Shown piece by piece: positions 1 to 6,660 of a DNA stretch of 15,441 nt; position 1 is the stretch's first letter; the number at the start of each line of letters is the position of its first letter. The DNA lies in assembly GCA_964460315.1 (NCBI GenBank), contig CAYWPQ010000031.1, positions 1 to 15,441 of the forward strand. The letters are read 5' to 3'. The DNA comes from Lacustribacter sp964460315. GTDB lineage: Bacteria > Pseudomonadota > Gammaproteobacteria > Burkholderiales > Burkholderiaceae_A. A program made the translations under genes and the position numbers. The notes below the pieces were generated by a model, which ran no database searches, was not told where the DNA came from, and saw only the letters and a list, made by a program, of their open reading frames with translations.

Positions 1-1454
1 TCCACCGCCTTCACCATGTCTTCGACCACCTTCTTGGCGTCGCCAAAGACCATCATGGTGCGGTCCATGTAAAACAGGTCATTGTCCAAGCCCGCGTAAC
101 CGGCCGCCATGGAACGCTTGTTCACGATCACCGTCTTCGCCTTATAGGCTTCCAGAATGGGCATGCCGAAGATGGGGGAGCCGGGTGTTCTTGCCGCAGG
201 GTTCACCACGTCATTGGCACCCAGAACCAACACCACGTCCGTCTGGCCGAATTCGGAATTGATGTCTTCCATCTCAAACACCTGGTCGTAAGGCACTTCG
301 GCTTCCGCAAGCAGCACGTTCATGTGGCCAGGCATACGGCCTGCTACCGGGTGAATGGCGTACTTCACCGTGATGCCCTTGTGCGTCAGTTTTTCCGTCA
401 GTTCCTTCAAGGCGTGCTGGGCGCGGGCCACAGCCAGGCCGTAACCCGGAACAATCACCACGGTTTCTGCATTGTTCAGCATGAAGGCGGCGTCATCGGG
501 AGATCCACTCTTCACCGGCCGCTGTTCGGTGGCGCCACCCGCTGCCGCAGCAGCGTCACCGCCAAAGCCGCCAAGAATCACGTTAAAAAACGAACGGTTC
601 ATGGCCTTACACATGATGTAAGAAAGAATCGCACCGCTCGAACCCACCAGCGAACCGGCAATGATCAGCATGGAGTTATTCAAACTAAAGCCAATGCCTG
701 CAGCAGCCCATCCTGAATAGCTGTTCAGCATGGACACCACCACCGGCATGTCGGCGCCGCCAATGGGGATGATGATCAACACACCCAGCACAAATGACAG
801 CGCAAGCATGGCGAAAAATGCGGGCCAGCTTTCGGTAAAGACAAAGATCAGGCCAAGCACAACGGTAGCAATGCCCAGCACCAGGTTCACCATGTGCTGA
901 CCAGAAAACACCACAGGCGCGCCTTGGAACAAACGGAACTTGTACTTGCCCGAAAGCTTTCCAAAGGCAATGACCGAACCACTAAAGGTAATGGCACCGA
1001 TGGCTGCCCCCAAGAAGAGTTCCAGCCGGTTACCGAAGGGAATGGGAGCGCCCTTTTGCGTGATGTTCAGCGCATAAGGTTCGGCCACAGCCGCAATGGC
1101 AATGAACACGGCCGAAAGACCAATCATGGAATGCATGAATGCCACGAGTTCAGGCATCTTGGTCATCTCAACCCGCTTGGCCATGGTGGCGCCAATGGCA
1201 CCACCCACCACCAGGCCAATCAGCACCAGTAACAACCCGGAACTTAAGGCGGAACTGTCTGCCGCCTGAAGGCTTTCGGCCATCGTGGCAATCAAGCCCA
1301 CCGTGGTGAAGATGGCAATGCCCATGCCGGTCATGCCAAAGATGTTGCCCTTGATGGACGTGGTGGGGTGCGAGAGCCCTTTTAATGCCTGAATAAAGCA
1401 GACCGATGCAATCAGGTACAGCAGGGTGACGGTGTTCATGGATAGGCTCAACAT
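1..1454 (-). CDS. pntB: NAD(P) transhydrogenase subunit beta, 3' end cut by window
   Basis: Membrane subunit with the NADP(H)-binding domain III of proton-translocating transhydrogenase, which uses the proton gradient to drive NADH + NADP+ to NAD+ + NADPH. The frame is open for 484 codons to the window edge. The N-terminal half is a series of hydrophobic helices. A conserved stretch GADMPVVVSMLNSYSGWAAA lies near residues 234-252. The NADP-binding part follows, with GYGLAVARAQ (337-346), HPVAGRMPGHMNVLLAEA (368-385) and GANDVVNPA (412-420). The last visible residues (VFGDAKKVVEDM) match the extreme C-terminus of the family, so only a few codons should be missing. The ATG at 1454 abuts the pntAb stop (TAA|ATG). 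A GGGGG run about 8 bases upstream favours it over the in-frame ATG at 1439. Third gene of the pnt operon. Confidence 0.97.
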   Translation of the reverse strand, partial: MLSLSMNTVTLLYLIASVCFIQALKGLSHPTTSIKGNIFGMTGMGIAIFTTVGLIATMAESLQAADSSALSSGLLLVLIGLVVGGAIGATMAKRVEMTKMPELVAFMHSMIGLSAVFIAIAAVAEPYALNITQKGAPIPFGNRLELFLGAAIGAITFSGSVIAFGKLSGKYKFRLFQGAPVVFSGQHMVNLVLGIATVVLGLIFVFTESWPAFFAMLALSFVLGVLIIIPIGGADMPVVVSMLNSYSGWAAAGIGFSLNNSMLIIAGSLVGSSGAILSYIMCKAMNRSFFNVILGGFGGDAAAAAGGATEQRPVKSGSPDDAAFMLNNAETVVIVPGYGLAVARAQHALKELTEKLTHKGITVKYAIHPVAGRMPGHMNVLLAEAEVPYDQVFEMEDINSEFGQTDVVLVLGANDVVNPAARTPGSPIFGMPILEAYKAKTVIVNKRSMAAGYAGLDNDLFYMDRTMMVFGDAKKVVEDMVKAV

Positions 1455-1781
1455 TTACGCAGCCCCCTTGTTCGAGTCAGCAGCCGGTTTCTTGTCCTTC
1501 TTTTTGAACATCTCCAGCATGCGGCGTGTCACCAAGAAGCCACCAAAGACATTCACGGCGGCAAGGGCTACCGCCAAGACACCCATGGTCATGCCCAGGG
1601 TGGTCTCGGTGAGTGCTGCCGCCAGCATGGCGCCCACAATCACAATGGCCGAGATTGCGTTGGTCACCGCCATCAACGGTGTGTGCAGCGCGGGCGTGAC
1701 ATTCCAGACCACGTGGTAGCCAACATAAATGGCCAGCACAAAAATAATCAGGTTAACTAGGGTGGGACTGATTGCTTCCAT
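1455..1781 (-). CDS. pntAb: NAD(P) transhydrogenase subunit alpha part 2 (membrane domain)
   Basis: Small integral membrane subunit of 108 residues, equivalent to the C-terminal membrane part of the single-chain E. coli PntA. Three hydrophobic helices are visible (roughly residues 8-28, 38-58 and 64-84). They include the characteristic stretch VGYHVVWNVTPALHTPLMAV, which is strongly conserved in the family, and a charged KKKDKK tail follows. A separate pntAb gene is the three-subunit arrangement known from Rhodospirillum rubrum and many proteobacteria. It sits 45 bases after pntAa and directly abuts pntB, so the three genes form one operon with stoichiometric assembly in the inner membrane. 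Confidence 0.96.
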   Translation of the reverse strand: MEAISPTLVNLIIFVLAIYVGYHVVWNVTPALHTPLMAVTNAISAIVIVGAMLAAALTETTLGMTMGVLAVALAAVNVFGGFLVTRRMLEMFKKKDKKPAADSNKGAA

Positions 1782-1826
1782 TGCAGGACTCGCTTGGGTT
1801 AGATGTTCTTCGTTGTTTTGGCTTTG

Positions 1827-2942
1827 TTACGCACGCAATACCGAGCCGTCTCGGGTGACCAGGGTGGCGGCAACAATGTCGTCATCGGCTGGAATGGCAA
1901 GCGCCCCTTCCTTGGTGACGATCAGCTTCATGAAATCAAGCAGGTTGCGGGCATAAAGCGCGCTGGCGTCCGTGGGCAGCAGGGCCGCTAAATTAGGCTG
2001 GCCCACAATAATCACGCCGTGCTTAACCACGGTCTGGCCCAGTTCAGAAAGCGGACAGTTGCCGCCTTGCTCAACGGCCATATCCACAATCACCGAGCCA
2101 GGCTTCATGGACTTCACCATGTCTTCGGTAATGAGCGTTGGTGCCTTGCGGCCAGGAATGAGGGCGGTGGAGATCACAATGTCGGCCAGAGCGATGCGCT
2201 TGGCAACCTCAGCGCTTTGACGCTTCATCCAGGCCTCGGGCATGGGGCGGGCATAGCCGCCGACACCCTGGGCAATCTCACGCTCTTCATCGGTTTCAAA
2301 GGGCACATCGATGAACTTCGCACCCAGGGATTCAATCTGCTCTTTCACGGCCGGGCGAACGTCAGAGGCCTCCACCACGGCCCCCAGACGCTTGGCAGTG
2401 GCGATGGCCTGAAGGCCTGCCACTCCCGCCCCCAGAATGACCATACGGGCCGCTTTGATGGTTCCTGCAGCCGTCATAAGCATGGGGAAGATCTTGGGGT
2501 AGGCGTCCGCTGCAAGCATGACCGCCTTGTAACCCGCCAGGTTCGCCTGGGAAGAGAGCACGTCCATGCTCTGGGCACGGGTGGTACGGGGCGCCGCCTC
2601 CATGGCAAATGCGGTAAGCCCCGCAGCCGCAAGCTTTTCCAGGCCCGAACGGTCAAAGGGATTCAGCATGCCCACCAGTACAGCGCCTTTTTTCATCTGG
2701 GAAATTTCGGCGTCAGACGGGATTCGAACCTTTAAAACCAGCTCGGCGCCAAGGGCTTCGGCCTGAGAACCAATCTTCGCACCCACGGCAGAATATGCTT
2801 CATCAAGATAGTTAGCACTAACACCAGCACCTTCTGCCAGTGTGACTTGATGGCCCTGGGCGATCAATTTTTTAACGGTCTCTGGGGTGGCGGCCACCCG
2901 CGTTTCACCCGTCAACGATTCTTTGGGAATGCCAAGGTGCAT
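1827..2942 (-). CDS. pntAa: NAD(P) transhydrogenase subunit alpha part 1 (NAD-binding)
   Basis: Soluble NAD(H)-binding domain I of transhydrogenase, 371 residues, a usual length for the split alpha subunit. The N-terminus IPKESLTGETRVAATPETV is typical of the alanine dehydrogenase/PNT N-domain. The RQD-loop region RAQSMDVLSSQANLAGY (residues 122-138) is followed by the Rossmann motif GAGVAGLQA (171-179) with ASDVRP (192-197), and by GGNCPLSE (293-300). The start is well supported: AGGGAG lies about 8 bases before the ATG at 2942. First gene of the pnt operon, transcribed divergently from mnmA. The protein docks on the cytoplasmic side of PntAb/PntB. Confidence 0.96.
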   Translation of the reverse strand: MHLGIPKESLTGETRVAATPETVKKLIAQGHQVTLAEGAGVSANYLDEAYSAVGAKIGSQAEALGAELVLKVRIPSDAEISQMKKGAVLVGMLNPFDRSGLEKLAAAGLTAFAMEAAPRTTRAQSMDVLSSQANLAGYKAVMLAADAYPKIFPMLMTAAGTIKAARMVILGAGVAGLQAIATAKRLGAVVEASDVRPAVKEQIESLGAKFIDVPFETDEEREIAQGVGGYARPMPEAWMKRQSAEVAKRIALADIVISTALIPGRKAPTLITEDMVKSMKPGSVIVDMAVEQGGNCPLSELGQTVVKHGVIIVGQPNLAALLPTDASALYARNLLDFMKLIVTKEGALAIPADDDIVAATLVTRDGSVLRA

Positions 2943-2967
2943 TCGATGGTCTCCCTAGGGGTAAGTA

Positions 2968-2985
2968 AAAGCCTTAAGCGGCTTT
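2968..2985 (-). other. Inverted repeat in the pntAa leader
   Basis: AAAGCC and GGCTTT form a perfect 6-base-pair stem with a 6-base loop. Read on the minus strand it is followed by four T residues, and it ends 26 bases before the pntAa ATG. It could be an intrinsic terminator-like attenuator of pntAa, a terminator of transcripts arriving from the right, or chance. The stem is short and the T-run is interrupted, so the functional call is weak. The repeat itself is directly visible. Confidence 0.35.
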
Positions 2986-2989
2986 GTTG

Positions 2990-2998
2990 AAAATATCA
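2990..2998 (-). promoter_or_regulatory. Possible extended -10 of the pnt operon
   Basis: On the minus strand TGATATTTT resembles an extended -10 (TGn then TATTTT, four of six matches to TATAAT). No convincing -35 lies 17 bases upstream. The predicted start point would fall inside the neighbouring inverted repeat, which argues somewhat against it. It is the best candidate I see in the divergent pntAa/mnmA region for the pnt side, but it is weak. Confidence 0.22.
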
Positions 2999-3069
2999 GC
3001 CCCAATGCTAGCCGATACGGGCAGCCATTGCGAGGCTCGCGCCTTGCCAGAGCGCCATAAGTGGGCAGA

Positions 3070-3075
3070 TAGAAT
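3070..3075 (+). promoter_or_regulatory. Candidate -10 element of mnmA (leaderless spacing)
   Basis: TAGAAT (five of six matches to TATAAT) lies exactly 7 bases before the mnmA ATG at 3083, so transcription would start at or next to the ATG. The only -35-like sequence is TTGCCA at 3044-3049, with a long 20-base spacer. No Shine-Dalgarno sequence stands before the ATG. The same TANNNT-N7-ATG arrangement occurs at purB and bioM in this window. Confidence 0.4.
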
Positions 3076-3082
3076 CAGGCTC

Positions 3083-4258
3083 ATGTCGTCTAAGTCGCCC
3101 ACATCACCCAACGCCCTCTCCTCCTCAACGGATTCCATCCGTCGAAACCACCCTGTTTTGGACTGGAAGGCGAGCCTGCGAGGACGCACCAAGGTTGTGG
3201 TGGGGATGTCGGGCGGGGTAGATTCATCCGTGACCGCCTGGCGGCTGAAAGAGGCCGGCCTGGAGGTGCTGGGTCTTTTCATGAAGAACTGGGAAGACGA
3301 TGACGACCGCGAATATTGTTCGACCCGTCAGGACTTCCTGGACGCTGCAGCCGCTGCAGACAAAATTGGCATCGAGCTTCAGGCCGTGAATTTCGCGGCG
3401 GAATACAAGGACCGGGTGTTTGCCGACTTCCTTCGGGAATATCAGGCTGGCCGCACCCCGAACCCCGACGTGCTGTGCAATGCCGAGATCAAATTCAAAG
3501 CCTTTTTAGATCACGCCATTGACCAAGGCGCGCAATGCATCGCCACGGGCCATTACGCCCAGGTCCGCTGGACAGACGACGGCCAGGCCCAGCTGATTCG
3601 TGCCGCCGACAGCAGCAAAGACCAGACCTACTTCCTGCACCGGCTGAACCAAGCCCAGTTGAGTAAAACCATCTTCCCAATTGGTGACCTGCCAAAGACG
3701 GAGGTGCGGGCGATTGCGCATCGAATTGGCCTTGGCAACGCGGCAAAGAAAGATTCCACAGGCATCTGCTTTATCGGCGAGCGGCCCTTTCGCGAATTTC
3801 TGAACCGTTACCTGCCCACCCACCCAGGCCCCATGAAGACCCCGGAGGGACGTGAGGTTGGCAGGCATATGGGGCTCTCTTTCTACACCCTGGGGCAGCG
3901 CAAAGGGCTTGGAATTGGCGGCGACAAACTTGGCGACGGAAGCCCCTGGTTTGTGCTTGGCAAGGACCTTGCCACCAACACCCTGCTGGTGGCGCAAGGG
4001 CATGACCATGCTCTGCTGATGTCCCATGAACTTTCCGCAATGGACACAAGCTGGGTGAGCGGTGCAGCTCCGGCAGAAGGCGCGCAGCTCTCTGCAAAAA
4101 CACGTTACCGCCAAGCCGATGCGGCCTGCGCTTTTCAATCCAACACGGAAGGCTTTGCGCTGCAGTTTGATGAGGCCCAGTGGGCCGTCACCCCGGGCCA
4201 GTCGGCCGTGGTCTATCAAAACGAAATCTGCCTGGGTGGGGGCGTGATCAAGGGATAA
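3083..4258 (+). CDS. mnmA: tRNA-specific 2-thiouridylase MnmA
   Basis: Cytoplasmic enzyme that adenylates and thiolates C2 of wobble U34 in tRNA-Lys, tRNA-Glu and tRNA-Gln, with sulfur delivered by a persulfide relay. From the ATG at 3083 the protein has 391 residues. The PP-loop motif SGGVDSS is at 43-49, the catalytic Cys at 132 in NPDVLCNAEIKF, and the second Cys at 229 in STGICFIGERPF. GHYAQVR (156-162) and the C-terminal barrel region RYRQADAACAF (341-351) are also present. The two Cys are each 30 residues later than in E. coli MnmA (102 and 199), so the N-terminus carries about 30 extra Ser/Pro-rich residues if this start is right. TTG at 2984 would add 33 more residues without homology. 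A TTG inside the extension is the main alternative. purB follows after 10 bases. Confidence 0.96.
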   Translation: MSSKSPTSPNALSSSTDSIRRNHPVLDWKASLRGRTKVVVGMSGGVDSSVTAWRLKEAGLEVLGLFMKNWEDDDDREYCSTRQDFLDAAAAADKIGIELQAVNFAAEYKDRVFADFLREYQAGRTPNPDVLCNAEIKFKAFLDHAIDQGAQCIATGHYAQVRWTDDGQAQLIRAADSSKDQTYFLHRLNQAQLSKTIFPIGDLPKTEVRAIAHRIGLGNAAKKDSTGICFIGERPFREFLNRYLPTHPGPMKTPEGREVGRHMGLSFYTLGQRKGLGIGGDKLGDGSPWFVLGKDLATNTLLVAQGHDHALLMSHELSAMDTSWVSGAAPAEGAQLSAKTRYRQADAACAFQSNTEGFALQFDEAQWAVTPGQSAVVYQNEICLGGGVIKG

Positions 4259-4268
4259 AATTGATCCC
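4250..4268 (+). promoter_or_regulatory. purB start region: -10-like hexamer inside a small hairpin
   Basis: TAAAAT (4256-4261) lies exactly 7 bases before the purB ATG, the same spacing as at mnmA and bioM. The first three bases of that hexamer are the mnmA stop codon. GGGAT (4252-4256) and ATCCC (4264-4268) can pair around a 7-base loop that holds the stop region, and AAGGGA (4250-4255) is a possible but too distant (13-base) Shine-Dalgarno. Two readings are possible: a leaderless purB promoter, or a hairpin melted by ribosomes finishing mnmA (translational coupling). The sequence alone does not decide. Confidence 0.35.
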
Positions 4269-5657
4269 ATGAACACATCCCACACCCTCACTGCGCTCTC
4301 CCCTCTTGATGGCCGTTACTGCGACAAGGTCGCAAGCCTTCGGCCCCTGCTTTCTGAATTCGGCTTCATGCACCATCGGGTGGAGGTGGAAGTGGCCTGG
4401 CTGATTGGCCTGTCTGACCTTGGCCTGGCCCAGCTTCCCGCATTCAGCCAAGAGGCACGCAGCCGCATTCGCCAATGGGTGAAGAGTTTTTCCGTGGATG
4501 ATGCCGCACGCATCAAGGCGATTGAGGCCACAACCAACCACGACGTGAAAGCGGTTGAATACTGGATGAAAGAAAAGGCGGCCGCAGAGACCGACCTTCC
4601 AGAGATTCTGAAGGCCGCCGAGTTCATTCACTTTGCCTGCACATCCGAAGACATCAACAACACATCCCACGCGTTGATGCTGCGCGAGGCTCGCCGTCAA
4701 TCCATTCTGCCGGCCATGCAGTCGATCATTGATCGTCTTGGTGGGTTGATCGAAGCTTCGGCCGCCATGCCCATGCTTTCGCGCACCCACGGGCAAACTG
4801 CATCGCCCACCACCCTGGGCAAGGAAATGGCCAATGTCCGCCAGCGCCTTCGCATTGCTCGAGACGCCTTCATGGCCATTGCACCGCGAGCCAAGATGAA
4901 TGGTGCCGTGGGCAACTACAACGCCCATCTTTCGGCAGCGCCTGACGTCAACTGGCCTGCGTTTTCTAAATCCGTGATTGAAGGCCTTGGTCTGGAATTC
5001 AATAGCCACACCATTCAGATTGAACCCCATGACTGGATGGCCGCCTACTTTGATGCCATCGCTCGATTCAACACCATCGTGCTGGATCTTTCTCGTGACA
5101 TCTGGGGCTATATCTCGCTCGGCTACTTCAAGCAAAAGTTAAAAGAAGGTGAGGTTGGTTCATCCACCATGCCGCACAAGGTGAACCCAATTGATTTTGA
5201 AAATGCCGAAGGCAATCTTGGCTTGGCGAATGCGGTGCTTCGTCACCTAACCGACAAGCTGCCGGTCTCGCGCTGGCAGCGTGACCTGACCGACTCCACG
5301 GTGCTGCGAAACCTTGGTGTGGCGCTTGGCCATAGCCTGCTGGCCTATGAGTCCTGCCTGAAAGGCCTCGGTAAGCTTGAGATCAATGCAACGAAACTTG
5401 CTGACGATCTGGATGCCGCCTGGGAAGTTCTTGCCGAGCCCATCCAGACCGTGATGCGCCGATATGGGCTGCCCCAGCCATACGAGCAGCTCAAAGCACT
5501 GACGCGTGGCCAAGGCATGAACGAATCGACCATGCGTGGGTTCATCGGTTCGCTGGATCTGCCACCTGCTGACAAAGCCCGCCTTCTGGCCATGACCCCG
5601 GCAAGTTACGTAGGTCTTGCCGAGCAGCTTGCCCGCGACGAATTAGCGCAGAAGTAA
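4269..5657 (+). CDS. purB: Adenylosuccinate lyase
   Basis: Fumarase/aspartase-superfamily enzyme of purine synthesis. It splits SAICAR to AICAR and adenylosuccinate to AMP, releasing fumarate both times, and is a cytoplasmic homotetramer. The protein has 462 residues, close to E. coli PurB (456). Visible motifs are the N-terminal SPLDGRYCDKV (11-21), TSEDINNTSHA (125-135), the general-acid/base region SRTHGQTASPTT with His174 (E. coli His171), and the signature loop GSSTMPHKVNPIDFENAEGN (297-316) with Ser298 (E. coli Ser295). All catalytic residues I can place are present. Downstream of mnmA in the same direction, as in E. coli, but without the hflD gene that lies between them there. It converges on secF with only 16 bases between stops. 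Confidence 0.98.
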   Translation: MNTSHTLTALSPLDGRYCDKVASLRPLLSEFGFMHHRVEVEVAWLIGLSDLGLAQLPAFSQEARSRIRQWVKSFSVDDAARIKAIEATTNHDVKAVEYWMKEKAAAETDLPEILKAAEFIHFACTSEDINNTSHALMLREARRQSILPAMQSIIDRLGGLIEASAAMPMLSRTHGQTASPTTLGKEMANVRQRLRIARDAFMAIAPRAKMNGAVGNYNAHLSAAPDVNWPAFSKSVIEGLGLEFNSHTIQIEPHDWMAAYFDAIARFNTIVLDLSRDIWGYISLGYFKQKLKEGEVGSSTMPHKVNPIDFENAEGNLGLANAVLRHLTDKLPVSRWQRDLTDSTVLRNLGVALGHSLLAYESCLKGLGKLEINATKLADDLDAAWEVLAEPIQTVMRRYGLPQPYEQLKALTRGQGMNESTMRGFIGSLDLPPADKARLLAMTPASYVGLAEQLARDELAQK

Positions 5658-5673
5658 GTCAGCCCCCAAAAGA

Positions 5674-6648
5674 TTAGGGCGTGTAGACCTCGGGCTCGTC
5701 GTCTTTTTTCTTGACGGGCTTCACCAAGTCTTCGCGCTTGATGCCCAGCCACATGGTGATGGGGGCCATGACGAAGATTGACGAATAAATTCCGAACACA
5801 ATGCCGATCGTCAGCGCCACCGCGAAGAAGTGAAGGACAGGCCCGCCGAAAATGAGCATGGCCAGCACCATGGCCTCGGTGGTGCCGTGGGTAATGACGG
5901 TGCGTGACATGGTTCGAGTAATAGCGTTATCAATGACGCCTTGCACCGGCGCCTTGCGCATCTTGCGGAAGTTTTCGCGAATGCGGTCTGCCACCACCAC
6001 CGATTCGTTCACTGAATAACCCAGCACCGCAAGAATGGCAGCCAAAACCGAGAGCGAGAATTCCCATTGAAAGGCTGCAAAAAACCCAATGATGATGATC
6101 ACATCGTGAAGGTTGGCAATGATGGCGGCCACGGCAAACTTCCATTCGAAACGAATGGCAAGGTAGATCATGATGCCAATCACCACGAAGAGCAGCGCAA
6201 GCGCACCGTCGGTGGCAAGTTCTTCACCAATCTGCGGGCCCACAAATTCAACCCGGCGCATCTCCACGCCGGGCGTGGCCACCTTCAGCGCCTCAAGCAC
6301 CTTGGTGCTTTGCTGCGAGGTTGCCTGATTCCCACCGCCAGCAGCCTCGGCCTTGTCACCGCCGCGAAGAGGCAAGCGAATCAACAGATCACGCGAAGTG
6401 CCGAAGTTCTGCACCTGGGCGTCGGCATAGCCAAGGTCTTCGACCACCACCTTGCGCACCACATTGATGGGCGCCGCCTGGGGGTAAGAGACCTCCATGA
6501 CGGTGCCGCCCGTGAACTCAATTGAAAAGTGCAGACCGCGGATAGCGATAAAAATAATGGCCCCAACAAAGGTGAGCATGGAGATGATGTTGAACACCAT
6601 CGCGTGCTTCATGAAGGGGATATCGTTTTTAATTCGGAAAAATTCCAT
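5674..6648 (-). CDS. secF: Protein translocase subunit SecF
   Basis: Inner-membrane partner of SecD. Together they use the proton gradient to complete export of proteins through SecYEG. The protein has 324 residues. TM1 is at about 17-37, followed by the SIEFTGGT motif (42-49), a periplasmic domain with a low-complexity GGG/Gln/Ser stretch around 100-115, and five C-terminal helices. The TM4 motif is GYSVNESVVVADRIRENF (210-227). Glu215 occupies the position that is usually Asp (SVND) in E. coli-type SecF. I recall Glu there in other betaproteobacteria, so this is probably lineage-typical. The ATG at 6648 has AGGGG about 9 bases upstream and follows the secD stop by 12 bases. Last gene of the leftward run. 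Confidence 0.97.
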   Translation of the reverse strand: MEFFRIKNDIPFMKHAMVFNIISMLTFVGAIIFIAIRGLHFSIEFTGGTVMEVSYPQAAPINVVRKVVVEDLGYADAQVQNFGTSRDLLIRLPLRGGDKAEAAGGGNQATSQQSTKVLEALKVATPGVEMRRVEFVGPQIGEELATDGALALLFVVIGIMIYLAIRFEWKFAVAAIIANLHDVIIIIGFFAAFQWEFSLSVLAAILAVLGYSVNESVVVADRIRENFRKMRKAPVQGVIDNAITRTMSRTVITHGTTEAMVLAMLIFGGPVLHFFAVALTIGIVFGIYSSIFVMAPITMWLGIKREDLVKPVKKKDDEPEVYTP

Positions 6649-6660
6649 CGTCGATTCCCC

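Noticed and set aside
1439..1454. Alternative pntB start at ATG 1439
   Set aside because: No ribosome site before it, whereas ATG 1454 abuts the upstream stop and has a GGGGG run at good spacing.
2019..2735. 238-codon plus-strand frame opposite pntAa
   Set aside because: Antisense shadow of a conserved transhydrogenase gene, no supporting signal.
2974..3282. Minus-strand frame of 102 codons covering the pntAa/mnmA intergenic region
   Set aside because: Mostly antisense to the mnmA 5' end, no recognisable domain, no ribosome site; its end touching the inverted repeat is suggestive but not enough to call a gene.
4248..5135. 295-codon minus-strand frame opposite purB, and a similar 261-codon frame opposite mnmA (3506-4291)
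   Set aside because: Both lie antisense to fully convincing enzymes and show His/Arg/Gly-rich shadow composition.
5658..5680. Bidirectional terminator between purB and secF
   Set aside because: Only a GCCC/GGGC 4-base stem with an 11-base loop and no T-run; not convincing in either direction.
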